The position numbers and the translations under genes are program-made. From contig NZ_BAGD01000053.1 in assembly GCF_000308635.1 (NCBI RefSeq), positions 1 through 64,000 of the forward strand: a DNA stretch of 64,000 bases, read 5' to 3'. The DNA comes from Nocardia otitidiscaviarum NBRC 14405 (lineage in GTDB: Bacteria > Actinomycetota > Actinomycetes > Mycobacteriales > Mycobacteriaceae). Within the stretch, counting starts at the first letter, position 1. Every line of letters starts with the position of its first letter. Positions 8,301 to 15,696 of this stretch are shown piece by piece. The notes beneath the pieces are model-generated. The model saw only the letters and a program-made list of their open reading frames with translations, did no database searches and was not told the DNA's origin.

Positions 8301-11300
8301 CGACGACGGTCAGCCCGGTGACACGTCCGACGGCGGGATCGGTGGCGACCTCGACGTGGTAGCCGCCGGAATGGGTGATGGCCGTCGGGGTGCCGTCGGG
8401 GGCGTAGTGGAATCGGATGCGGTTGAGGTGGCGGTCGGTGATCGCCGAGATCGGGTACACCCCGAACAGCCCGTCGAGTTCGGGTTCCGGGGTGAAATGC
8501 CAGATGATTTCGCGCTCGGGGTCGGAGACGCGGTAGGTGCCGGTGTCGGTACGGGAACACGCGTACCGTGCGCCGCCGACCAGCGGCTCCACCGCGATGC
8601 CGGGGTCGGCGTGCGGGTAGGCCAGTAGCAGGCCGTCCTCGCCGAGGAAGGTCACCTGGTTTTCGTCGACGACCACGCGCATATCCAGGATCGACGACCA
8701 GGTGGGGCCGAACCAGCGGCCCCAGCGGTAGTTCGAGCGGTGTCGCCGGGTCAGGACCAGGGGGAGGATTCCGGGTAGCGTGAGATCGGTTTCGGGGAGC
8801 AGGAATTCGCCGGTCGCGGCATCGACGGGGTCGCCGCATTTGGCGACATCGGCGTCGGTCTGAGTGTGTGCGGGATCCTTGGCGGCGGTGGCTGCGTCGG
8901 GGTCCGACTGATCTGGATCCTCTTGTCTGTCTTGGTTATCGCGGTCGGGATCGGTATCGCGGTCGTCGGTGTCGTTGCGGTCGTCGGTGTCATGGTCCCG
9001 AGCACCGTCGTCGTTTCGTGTGTCCGGTTCGCGACCGTCGGCGGGGTTGCGGTCGGGTGTCGATCCCTGATCGGGCACCTGTCGCGTGTCCGGAGCGAGG
9101 TCGGAGCGCGGGGCATTCGGGCTGTCGGGCAGCGGGCGGGTCGAGGTTCCGGCATCCAGGTTGGTGTGCGGATTCGTATTTCCGGGTTGGGCGCGTGGAC
9201 CGGCGGGGGTGTCCGGAGTGGGGCGTGGGCCGGGTGTCGGACTGGGCGGAGTGGTCGCCGCGGGGGACACCGGCCCGCGACCGGCCGGGGTGTCGGCGCG
9301 CGTCGGTCCGGGTACCGGATCGGTGCGCGGCGCGGGGGTGTCGCGGGGCGCTGTGGGGTGGGTGTTCGCGGGTGTCGACTGGGTGTGGGCGGGTGCGGTC
9401 GTGTCCGGCGTGCGGGTGCCGGGTGTGTCAGTCGGGCTCGTGCCGTCGGGACGGGCCGGTGTCTCTCCGGGCGTGCGTCCGCCGTTGTCGACGTGCGGGT
9501 TCTCCGGGGTCGTCGATGTGGGGCCGAGGGTGGAGTCCGGGCGGTCGCCGCCGGTGTCCGGATGCGGCTGGTTGCTTGGCTGATTTGCGGTCGGATCGGA
9601 ATGTGGTTGATTCCCAGGCGGATTCGTACCGGCCGGGTCGTTGCCGCGCGGCGTGTCCGGGGCAGTGTCGCTGCGCGTGGTGGCCGGGTCGGTGTCGGGT
9701 CGCGTCGCACCCGGCGCATCGGAGATATCCGGATGCGTGGGCGGCGTGTAGGTATCGCGCAGCGGTCCGGGCGGATCGGAGTCCGGGCGGGTACCCGGCG
9801 TACCGGGGTCATCGACGCGCGCCGGTCCCGTCGAGGGATGGTCCGGGCGCTGCGCCGGTGCCTCCGGTGTCGGATCGGGGCGCGTCGCGGGCGAATCCGG
9901 TTCACCCCGTGGCTGATCGGCGGACACCTCGACCTGACCGTCGTCATCCGCGCGGTCGGCGGGCTGTTCGCGCGCCGGTGCGGGCTGATCGTGCTGGGCG
10001 GCTTGCACACTGGAGTCGGGGCGATCAGGTTCCGGTGCAGCGCCCGCGCCCCGGTCCTGCACCGGGGCGTCGGCGTCACGAGGCGGAGCGTCCGTGCCGG
10101 GCGTATCCCGTTGCGGCGCAGGAGTATCGATATCGGCACGCGGATTCGTGCCCGCCGGATCGGAGCGGGGACTGAACCCCTCGGGCGCGGCCCGATCGAC
10201 GGGTGCGCGGGTCGGCACATCGGGTCTCGGCCGAACCGGCGGGGCTAGATTGTCGACCTTGTTCAGCAGCGACGGTGCTTTGGCGGCCAGTCCGGCACCG
10301 CCGGTCGGAACGGCGGTCGCGACATCGAAGGCCACGGTGCCGAGGGCTTCGAACGGATTGGCTCGCGCGTCGTCGATCAGCGCGTCCACCACCGGCCCCG
10401 GATCGGCCGCGGTGGTCACCAGACCCCCGGCCAGATTCGACATGTTCTCCAGGTACTCGCCCGGATGCGTGAGGTTGTAGGTGTCGGTGGGGTTGAGCTT
10501 GCGCACGAATTGCAGCAGTCCCGACGCCCCGCCGAGCACACCGTCGGTGAAGCTCAGATTCGCGTACTCGCCGATCTGCACCGCGTCTTCGAGGTTGGCC
10601 GCCATGCGGGAGACGAACGGCGGCTCTTCCGGCGCCGCGGCCTTGGCCGCCGACAGGGAGCTCACCGCCTGGTCGGCCGCGGTGTCGCGGTTGGTCCGCG
10701 CTCGCGACAGAATGTCGCGGGCAGCCTGGAAGTGCGGTGACCAGGTATCGGTCACCGTCGCCCGGTCCTTCTGCTCGTCGGTGAGCGAGTTCCACCAGGC
10801 CAGCACCCGCCGCCGCTCCCGCACGCCCGCCTTCCATTCGGCGATGGCGTCGGCGGCCAGACCCTGGGCCGCCGATACCGCCGAGGCCCATGCCTCGAGC
10901 GCGGTCTTGGCGTCGGTGAAGGCATCGGCGGCCTCGGTCCATTTGCCGGGCTGCGGCGAGAATCCCACCCGGTACCCGTCCGCGCCCAAGCCGTGCCAGT
11001 CGCTGATGTTGCCGACCGCGCGCAACCCCTCACCGGTCTGATCGGCCGCCTGCGACAGCTTCCCCAGACTGTTTCCGGCCTCCGTGATCGCCGACGGTTC
11101 GCCGCGGATCAATTCCTTGGGGTCCTCGGTCTCCCCGAGTTCCCGCTCCTCGACCGCCCCGCCCAGCGCCGAGGACACCTGGTCGCCGGCGTCGTCCAGC
11201 GCCTCGCCCACCCCGTCCCAGCCGACGGAGCGGGCGGCGTCCGCGCCGACGTCGAGTACGTCGTCGATCGCCTCGCCGACCGCCGCGGTGGCCGATTCGG

Positions 11301-11364
11301 CCGCGTTCTCGACGGCCTCCCCGATCTGATTGGCCTTGTCCTCCAGCCAGTCCCCGATACCCAC
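5305..11364 (-). CDS. RHS-repeat polymorphic toxin with WXG-like N-terminus and ART-like C-terminal toxin domain
   Basis: The 2019 residues fall into four parts. (1) A helical N-terminus (about 1-370) has a W-x-G turn at Trp123 (WHG) and is like proteins exported by type VII secretion. (2) A Pro/Thr/Asp-rich, low-complexity linker spans about 375-835. (3) A DUF6531 start (CGDPVDAATGEF, about 842) is followed by many YD repeats and an RHS core ending near 1905 (RYLTSDPLGL, then CDPLGL). (4) A C-terminal toxin of about 115 residues begins VYLYRAVQDKELEQIL, with ETKYFARSEEAA, YTIVRTTI and VIVLPSDLLPELG blocks. The last part resembles the ADP-ribosyltransferase-type tips of RHS toxins (TreTu-like). 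The RHS shell should encapsulate the tip until delivery. GTG 11364 lies 7 bp after the upstream gene. Confidence 0.85.
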   Translation of the reverse strand: MGIGDWLEDKANQIGEAVENAAESATAAVGEAIDDVLDVGADAARSVGWDGVGEALDDAGDQVSSALGGAVEERELGETEDPKELIRGEPSAITEAGNSLGKLSQAADQTGEGLRAVGNISDWHGLGADGYRVGFSPQPGKWTEAADAFTDAKTALEAWASAVSAAQGLAADAIAEWKAGVRERRRVLAWWNSLTDEQKDRATVTDTWSPHFQAARDILSRARTNRDTAADQAVSSLSAAKAAAPEEPPFVSRMAANLEDAVQIGEYANLSFTDGVLGGASGLLQFVRKLNPTDTYNLTHPGEYLENMSNLAGGLVTTAADPGPVVDALIDDARANPFEALGTVAFDVATAVPTGGAGLAAKAPSLLNKVDNLAPPVRPRPDVPTRAPVDRAAPEGFSPRSDPAGTNPRADIDTPAPQRDTPGTDAPPRDADAPVQDRGAGAAPEPDRPDSSVQAAQHDQPAPAREQPADRADDDGQVEVSADQPRGEPDSPATRPDPTPEAPAQRPDHPSTGPARVDDPGTPGTRPDSDPPGPLRDTYTPPTHPDISDAPGATRPDTDPATTRSDTAPDTPRGNDPAGTNPPGNQPHSDPTANQPSNQPHPDTGGDRPDSTLGPTSTTPENPHVDNGGRTPGETPARPDGTSPTDTPGTRTPDTTAPAHTQSTPANTHPTAPRDTPAPRTDPVPGPTRADTPAGRGPVSPAATTPPSPTPGPRPTPDTPAGPRAQPGNTNPHTNLDAGTSTRPLPDSPNAPRSDLAPDTRQVPDQGSTPDRNPADGREPDTRNDDGARDHDTDDRNDTDDRDTDPDRDNQDRQEDPDQSDPDAATAAKDPAHTQTDADVAKCGDPVDAATGEFLLPETDLTLPGILPLVLTRRHRSNYRWGRWFGPTWSSILDMRVVVDENQVTFLGEDGLLLAYPHADPGIAVEPLVGGARYACSRTDTGTYRVSDPEREIIWHFTPEPELDGLFGVYPISAITDRHLNRIRFHYAPDGTPTAITHSGGYHVEVATDPAVGRVTGLTVVDTKIQDGPEARISVRRFDYAAGNLAAVTNGSGATTRYTYDDRDRMLSWTDSRGTTMVNTYDSAGRVILQHGTDGVLNAGFDYLDYPDGTGHITRHINSQGAVTTRGFDHDLRVRDIMDPAGGHTRIDYNADRRPLQVTAPDNAVTRYTYSPDGDVTRIIRPDGRSIDIAYAWRNRPETITHPDGTTARRDWDAHGNLTATTTPGGIRTTYTYHPNGAVATVTEPNTARTTVTVDAAGLPVTVTDPLGATTHITRDAFGRPSAVTDPLGHTTRYHWSPDGELLRRLDPDGHHESWTYDGEGNLLSHTSRAGGITRFTYASWDLPISRTDPDGATTRYTYDTERRLTTVTNPLGHTWHYRYDTAGRLISETDYNGATTTYTHDPAGRVATVTPATGITRHHRYDILGRLTEITTDSGHWRRYTHDPLGRLLTAISGEAETPIHTLDFTHTPDGQLATQTLDAGTPMRFEYDPLGRRARRITPTGSETRWRWDWSGRPTALDTDGHTIGFTHDLAGQLTEWTIGELAITNAYDPLGRLQQQTVTGFPPRLSTLGLDSNPRPEPRQLRTDEYIWRPDGYITTHTTHTDTTTSRLDYTLDPIGRVHRLTRNGALAEQYSYDSLSNITESYTPSEPTPPTPDSLTTAPDQPPTGSTRREYHNNLLIRDGRTRYHYDAAGRLIRKTTTRLSRKPAVWHFRYDAFDQLTDVWTPGQEWWHYTYDALGRRTTKTRLSTVGTILETHDYLWDDTNLIEQTTPWETQHWEYFPNSYIPIIQCTDNDTTRRIFHIIATDKSGSPRDLIDPYSAVVVASAKTNFWGATTWCGSSDTPIRFQGQIFDPETRLHYNFHRLYDPDSGRYLTSDPLGLIPAPNPSIYPHNPAVWCDPLGLRCLKDNEVYLYRAVQDKELEQILDTRTFTNPTGIETKYFARSEEAASAYAREAFKNWPSEGSYTIVRTTIDKGLIPEEAAVHISDPGVGDVIVLPSDLLPELGRPRILPYGIHGG

Positions 11365-11370
11365 CCCGGC

Positions 11371-12045
11371 TTACTCTCCCTGGCCGCCTTGCGGATTCAG
11401 CAGTGGCGCGTACTTCTGCTGAATCTGCTCGACCTGGGCGGCCGCGCCGGTATTCCAGCCCGGCGCGGGGAGTCCGTCCGGGGCACCGCCCGTGCCGATC
11501 GTGGCCGGATTGCTCAGCACGCCCAGGTTGGCGGCCGCCTGTGGGCCGACGGCCTGCACGATCTCCCAGTTCATCTGCGCGGCAAGGGCCGCGCGGTCGA
11601 AGGATTCGCGGCTGTAGTCGGGATTGCGGATGTGGTTGAACGAGTTGTCGGCGAGTGTCTCGCCCCAGTCGCGGGCGGCGATCTGGTCCTTGGTCAGGTG
11701 CGGGTTGCCCGCCATGCTGGTCCACAGCACCTTGAACATGGTGGAAGCCTTGTCCTCCATGGCCTGGTAGCGGCCCGCGCTCAGGCCCAGCGCCTGCGCG
11801 ATCTGATTGCCCGCCTGCACCAGCGCCCGCACGCCCCAGGACCACCGCTCGGTGTAGGACTCGAATTCGGACTGCACCGACTGCTTGCCCGCCTCCAGCG
11901 CGGACAGGGTGAGCAGCGCCAACCCGCGCCCGGACGACGCGGTCTCCTTGATCCCCACCTCCGCCAGTGCGTCGATCATGCCGTTGATGCCCTTGGCGGT
12001 CTGCTCCAACGCCGCCGGATCGACCTGCAACCCGTCAACCGACAC
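11371..12045 (-). CDS. WXG100-like secretion partner of the RHS toxin
   Basis: The 224-residue, largely helical protein has a helix-turn-helix hairpin whose turn reads ERWSWGVRAL (Trp68, Trp70, Gly71). It is followed by GRYQAMED, where Tyr93-x3-Glu97 matches the YxxxD/E type VII export signal. The C-terminal 60 residues are Ala/Gly/Pro-rich and probably disordered. It ends 7 bp before the RHS start and sits 21 bp after the YbaB-like gene, so one transcript is likely. It probably pairs with the RHS N-terminus for export, judging from its position and signal motifs. No close family is recognised. Confidence 0.6.
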   Translation of the reverse strand: MSVDGLQVDPAALEQTAKGINGMIDALAEVGIKETASSGRGLALLTLSALEAGKQSVQSEFESYTERWSWGVRALVQAGNQIAQALGLSAGRYQAMEDKASTMFKVLWTSMAGNPHLTKDQIAARDWGETLADNSFNHIRNPDYSRESFDRAALAAQMNWEIVQAVGPQAAANLGVLSNPATIGTGGAPDGLPAPGWNTGAAAQVEQIQQKYAPLLNPQGGQGE

Positions 12046-12066
12046 TGTCGCCCTCCCTCGTCATTC

Positions 12067-12405
12067 CTACAGCCGGTACGTGATCCGGACCGGGGCAGCG
12101 TCTTCCCACTGCTCGGTCGCCGTGGCGGGCGGCGCCGGACGGCCGTCCCGGGCGAGTTGCCCGAGCAGTTCGGCCGCGGCGGCTTCGGCTTCCTCCCTGG
12201 CGCGTTCATGGCACCGGGTGATGGCCGCGGCGAGTCGGGCGGGTTCGACGGTCATCGCGGCGGGCGAGATCTGCAGGTCGGTGATCGTTCCGTACGCATC
12301 GGATTCGACGATCACCAGGCCCCCGGACGCCTCGGCACGTCCGCGCACCGTCGACATGGCCCGGTCGATTCGCTGAGCGTGGGCACCCTGTTGTTCCGCG
12401 GCCAC
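12067..12405 (-). CDS. YbaB/EbfC-family DNA-binding-like protein
   Basis: The 112-residue product carries the YbaB core: a helix, then a strand pair around GLVIVESDAYGTITDLQISP, then a long helix (ARLAAAITRCHERAREEAEA). It lacks the Met/Gly-rich tail of the recR-linked nucleoid protein. Paralogues of this kind lead many type VII-linked toxin operons in Nocardia and mycobacteria. GTG 12405 is chosen because a GAGAGGGG ribosome-binding site lies 9 bases upstream; GTGs at 12414 and 12411 are alternatives. It is the first gene of the toxin operon, and its exact role there is unknown. Confidence 0.65.
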   Translation of the reverse strand: MAAEQQGAHAQRIDRAMSTVRGRAEASGGLVIVESDAYGTITDLQISPAAMTVEPARLAAAITRCHERAREEAEAAAAELLGQLARDGRPAPPATATEQWEDAAPVRITYRL

Positions 12406-12500
12406 GCTCACCACCCCCTCTCGGCGTCGTGCCCGATGGTAATCCACGCCGGTGTCGATCAGGACCTCACGACGCTGTTCCGCGGATCACTGTCCCGAGC

Positions 12501-12887
12501 TCAGAAGTCGAAGACGCTCCCGGTCGCGCCCTTGCCGTGGCAGTCGTTCGGGAAGGTCTTGGTGAAGGCGACCGCGCGGCCGCGCCAGGTGCCGCTGGCG
12601 GCGTAGACGACCGGGTCGTACTCCTGGGTGCAGATGGCCTGGGGGTCGACGTTCAGTTCGTCGAAATCGCCGTCGACGGCCTCCAATTCGGCGCAGGCGC
12701 GGTCCGCGGCGGGGTGGTCGCCGCCCACATCGGGCGCACACCGCAGGGTCACCGTGCGGGCGGTGTCGCGATTGTCCGGAGCCGCGACGGTCAAGGTCAA
12801 CTCGGTGCGTTCCGGATCGGAGTCGGCGCAACCGCTGACCGCCACGACCGCGACGGCCAGCACGCATATCGGGAACATGGCGCGCAT
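12501..12887 (-). CDS. SSI-type (subtilisin inhibitor-like) lipoprotein
   Basis: The 128-residue product has a signal peptide with lipobox VSGC (Cys20), then the Streptomyces subtilisin inhibitor pattern: LRCAPDVGGDHP, ACAELEAVDGDF, ICTQEYDPV, GTWRGRAVAF, FPNDC and a VFDF end. Four cysteines (50, 65, 86, 116) match the two SSI disulfides. Aligned with SSI (CPMVYD), the P1 residue would be Gln88 and P1' Glu89, so the target protease may be unusual or the activity weak. AGGAG 8 bases upstream fixes ATG 12887. Anchoring to the membrane, where the founding SSI is freely secreted, is notable. Confidence 0.75.
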   Translation of the reverse strand: MRAMFPICVLAVAVVAVSGCADSDPERTELTLTVAAPDNRDTARTVTLRCAPDVGGDHPAADRACAELEAVDGDFDELNVDPQAICTQEYDPVVYAASGTWRGRAVAFTKTFPNDCHGKGATGSVFDF

Positions 12888-12968
12888 GGGGGATGCTCCT
12901 TCGGTCGTTGGGGGTGTGTCGGGCGTGTTGACCGTACTCGATGCGGTCTGACTATTACTGTGCGCGAA

Positions 12969-14060
12969 ATGCGTCGAGTTCTGCTCGTCTTCACCGCCGC
13001 TCTGCTGTGCGCGGGATCCGCGCACACGTCCGCAGTCGCCGAACCCGGCGGCTGGCAGCGGGCGCTGGAGGACATCGTCGCGCACGGGGCGGCGGGGGTG
13101 CAGGCGCAGGTGCGCACGCCCGCGGGGGTGTGGGACGGGTCGGCGGGTGTGGTGCGGTTGGGGCGGCCGGAACCGGTGCCGAGCGGTGGGCGGTTCCGCA
13201 TCGGCAGTATCACCAAGACGTTCACCGCGACCGCGCTGTTGCAGCTCGTCGGCGAGGGCCGGATCGGGTTGGACGATCCCGTGAGCCGCTGGCTGCCCGA
13301 ATTCGGGGTCGATCCGCGGATCACCGTGCGCATGGCCCTCGCGCAGACCAGCGGCCTGCTCGACTACCTCAACGGTGGCGGTGGCTACCCGCCGATGGTG
13401 GGTGACACGCTCGGCGATATCCGGCGCACCTGGCAGCCGCCCGATTTCGTGCGATGGGCGACGGAGAAGCCGCTGCAATTCGAGCCGGGCAGCGGGTGGG
13501 CCTACTCGAACACCAACTACATCGTGGCGGGCCTGCTCATCGAGCGGGCCTCTGGGCTGCCGTACCACGTGAACATCTACACCCGGATCACGCTGCCACT
13601 GCTCATGCTCGGCACCGGCGTGCCGCAGACCTTCGACGGCATTCTCGGCCCGCACGCCCACGGCTACTACGACTACGGCGGCGGCCTGACCGACGTCACC
13701 GACCAGAACCCCTCGTACGTGTGGGCGGCCGGCGGCATCGTCTCCTCCACCCAGGACCTGCACACCTTCCTCACCGGCCTGCTGGACGGCCGCCTGCTGC
13801 CCCCGCATCTGCTGGCCGAGATGCGCGCCTTCCGGCACGTGAACGGTTCCTACGGCTACGGCCTGGGCCTCTACGAATTCCGCCTCGCCCCCGGCTGCCA
13901 CGGCCACGGCCACAACGGTTACGTCAACGGCTTCGGCTCCCTCGCCCTGCGCAGCCCCGACGGCAGCCACAGCGTCGCACTCTCGATCACCGACACCACC
14001 GGCTACGGCTTCACCGCCGCCGTGGACCGGTTCGTCCGGTCCACCATGTGCGCGGGCTGA
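12969..14060 (+). CDS. Secreted serine hydrolase, beta-lactamase/D-Ala-D-Ala carboxypeptidase fold
   Basis: The 363-residue protein has an N-terminal signal peptide (cleavage probably near AVAEP, residue 25). The class C/PBP-like active site is complete: S80-I-T-K83, Y179-S-N181 and a C-terminal GHGHNG loop in the KTG position. This family includes D-alanyl-D-alanine carboxypeptidases and esterases, acting outside the membrane on peptidoglycan or lipid esters. ATG 12969 begins the signal peptide; the frame stays open further upstream, but that part is antisense to the SSI gene. The gene is divergent from the inhibitor gene with about 80 bp between. Confidence 0.8.
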   Translation: MRRVLLVFTAALLCAGSAHTSAVAEPGGWQRALEDIVAHGAAGVQAQVRTPAGVWDGSAGVVRLGRPEPVPSGGRFRIGSITKTFTATALLQLVGEGRIGLDDPVSRWLPEFGVDPRITVRMALAQTSGLLDYLNGGGGYPPMVGDTLGDIRRTWQPPDFVRWATEKPLQFEPGSGWAYSNTNYIVAGLLIERASGLPYHVNIYTRITLPLLMLGTGVPQTFDGILGPHAHGYYDYGGGLTDVTDQNPSYVWAAGGIVSSTQDLHTFLTGLLDGRLLPPHLLAEMRAFRHVNGSYGYGLGLYEFRLAPGCHGHGHNGYVNGFGSLALRSPDGSHSVALSITDTTGYGFTAAVDRFVRSTMCAG

Positions 14061-14147
14061 ACCTCACAAGGGGAAGGCGGGCCCGTGTGATACCGCGGGC
14101 CTGGCTAGAGTCGATTTTCGTACTGATCGAGGACACCCCTAGGACGT

Positions 14148-15629
14148 GTGTTGACTACCGAGCACCTTGACCGCTGGAACGCTCACGAGGCTTCCGCGGA
14201 GGCGATGATTCCGATTATCGGGAAGCTGTATCGGGAGAAGGGGGTGACCATTCTCCTGCACAGCCGATCGCTGGTGAACAAGTCGGTGATCAGCATTCTG
14301 CGGACGCATCGGTTCGCGCGGCAGATCGAGGGGGAGGAGCTGTCGATCGAGGAGACGCTGCCGTTCCTCGAGGTGCTCGGCGAGCTGGATCTGGGGGCGT
14401 GCAAGATCGACCTCGGGCGGCTGGCGATGGCGTATCGCGCCGAGGGGGGCGGGCGGTCGGTGGCCGAGTTCACCGCCGCGGTGCTGGCCGAGGTCACCGA
14501 TGGCAACAAGGCCGAGGCGCAGGGGCCGCGGGATGTGGTGCTGTACGGCTTCGGGCGGATCGGGCGGCTGGTGGCGCGGCTGCTGATCGAGAAGACCGGC
14601 TCCGGCAACGGGCTGAATCTGCGGGCCGTGGTGGTGCGCAAGGGCGGCGAGGGTGATCTGGCCAAGCGCGCCTCGCTGCTGCGGCGGGATTCGGTGCACG
14701 GGCAGTTCAACGGGACGATCAAGGTCGACGCCAAGAACGATGCGATCATCGCGAACGGCAATGTGATCAGGTTCATCTACAGCGACGACCCGACCACCAT
14801 CGACTACACCGCCCACGGCATCGACGAGGCGATCCTCATCGACAACACCGGCAGGTGGCGCGACCGGCAGGGACTGGCCCAGCATCTGCGCCCCGGCATC
14901 GCCAAGGTGCTGCTGACCGCACCGGGCAAGGGCGATGTGCCGAATATCGTGCACGGCGTCAACCACCGCGGGCTCGACCTGTCGGAGCGCGTCGTGTCCT
15001 GCGCCTCGTGCACGACCAATGCCATCGTCCCGCCGCTCAAGGCCATGGACGACGAATTCGGTATCGTCCGTGGCCACGTGGAGACCGTGCACTCGTTCAC
15101 CAACGACCAGAACCTGCTGGACAACTTCCACAAGGCCGACCGCCGCGGCCGTTCCGCGCCGTTCAACCTGGTGCTCACCGAGACCGGTGCGGCGTCCGCG
15201 GTGGCCAAGGCGATGCCGGACTTCAAGGCCAAGATCACCGGCAATTCCATCCGTGTGCCCACCCCGGACGTCTCGGTCGCGATCCTGAACCTGCAGCTCC
15301 AGCGCGAGACCACGCGCGAGGAGGTGCTGGAGTACCTGCGCCGGGTGTCGCTGTCGGGTCCGCTGAGCCGCAATCTGGACTACACCGCCGCCACCGATGT
15401 GGTCTCCAGCGATTTCATCGGTTCGCGCGCGGCCTCCATCGTGGACGCCAACGCCACCATCATCGACGGTGACACCGCGATTCTGTACCTGTGGTACGAC
15501 AACGAATTCGGTTACTCGTGCCAGGTGGTGCGCACGGTGCAGTACATCTCGGGCATCGAGTACCCGACCTACCCGCGCACGGGTGGTCACGACAGCGCCG
15601 CCGAGATTCCGGAACTGGTCGCCCAGTAG
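14148..15629 (+). CDS. Glyceraldehyde-3-phosphate dehydrogenase, long N-terminally extended form
   Basis: The 493-residue protein has a 126-residue helical N-terminal extension, a Rossmann motif YGFGRIGR (133-140), the catalytic loop SCASCTTNA (nucleophile Cys288) and a C-terminal DNEFGYSCQVVR. Ordinary GAPDH is about 335 residues. This extended group occurs in actinobacteria and Bacteroidetes, usually beside a standard gap gene elsewhere, and a gluconeogenic role has been suggested. It oxidises glyceraldehyde-3-phosphate to 1,3-bisphosphoglycerate or runs the reverse. The start is GTG 14148. A strong terminator follows, so it is probably monocistronic. Confidence 0.85.
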   Translation: MLTTEHLDRWNAHEASAEAMIPIIGKLYREKGVTILLHSRSLVNKSVISILRTHRFARQIEGEELSIEETLPFLEVLGELDLGACKIDLGRLAMAYRAEGGGRSVAEFTAAVLAEVTDGNKAEAQGPRDVVLYGFGRIGRLVARLLIEKTGSGNGLNLRAVVVRKGGEGDLAKRASLLRRDSVHGQFNGTIKVDAKNDAIIANGNVIRFIYSDDPTTIDYTAHGIDEAILIDNTGRWRDRQGLAQHLRPGIAKVLLTAPGKGDVPNIVHGVNHRGLDLSERVVSCASCTTNAIVPPLKAMDDEFGIVRGHVETVHSFTNDQNLLDNFHKADRRGRSAPFNLVLTETGAASAVAKAMPDFKAKITGNSIRVPTPDVSVAILNLQLQRETTREEVLEYLRRVSLSGPLSRNLDYTAATDVVSSDFIGSRAASIVDANATIIDGDTAILYLWYDNEFGYSCQVVRTVQYISGIEYPTYPRTGGHDSAAEIPELVAQ

Positions 15630-15639
15630 TCGGTTCGAT

Positions 15640-15672
15640 CGCGAAAACCCGGGTACCGCCCGGGTTTTCGCG
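15640..15672 (+). terminator. Strong hairpin terminator after GAPDH
   Basis: A perfect 14-bp stem CGCGAAAACCCGGG / CCCGGGTTTTCGCG with loop TACCG starts 10 bp after the stop codon. It shares the GAAAACCCGGG core with the 2711-2737 terminator. Confidence 0.85.
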
Positions 15673-15684
15673 CCGGCCGCGGGA

Positions 15685-15690
15685 TAGACT
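15685..15690 (+). promoter_or_regulatory. -10 element for a probable leaderless mRNA
   Basis: TAGACT (TANNNT) lies 6 bases before GTG 15697, and no ribosome-binding site precedes the GTG. That is the typical arrangement of an actinobacterial leaderless transcript. Confidence 0.5.
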
Positions 15691-15696
15691 CGACGC

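Noticed and set aside
6499..8628. Very long open frame on the plus strand across the RHS repeats
   Set aside because: It is the antisense shadow of the RHS YD-repeat region. Its Gly/Val-rich repetitive product has no fold pattern, and high GC keeps the opposite strand free of stops.
8866..10248. Arg/Gly-rich open frames on the plus strand over the RHS linker
   Set aside because: Antisense shadows of the low-complexity Pro/Thr/Asp linker, with no start signal.
14070..14100. Weak GGCCCG/CGGGCC hairpin before the GAPDH gene
   Set aside because: A six-bp stem with a 10-base loop is easily found by chance at this GC content.
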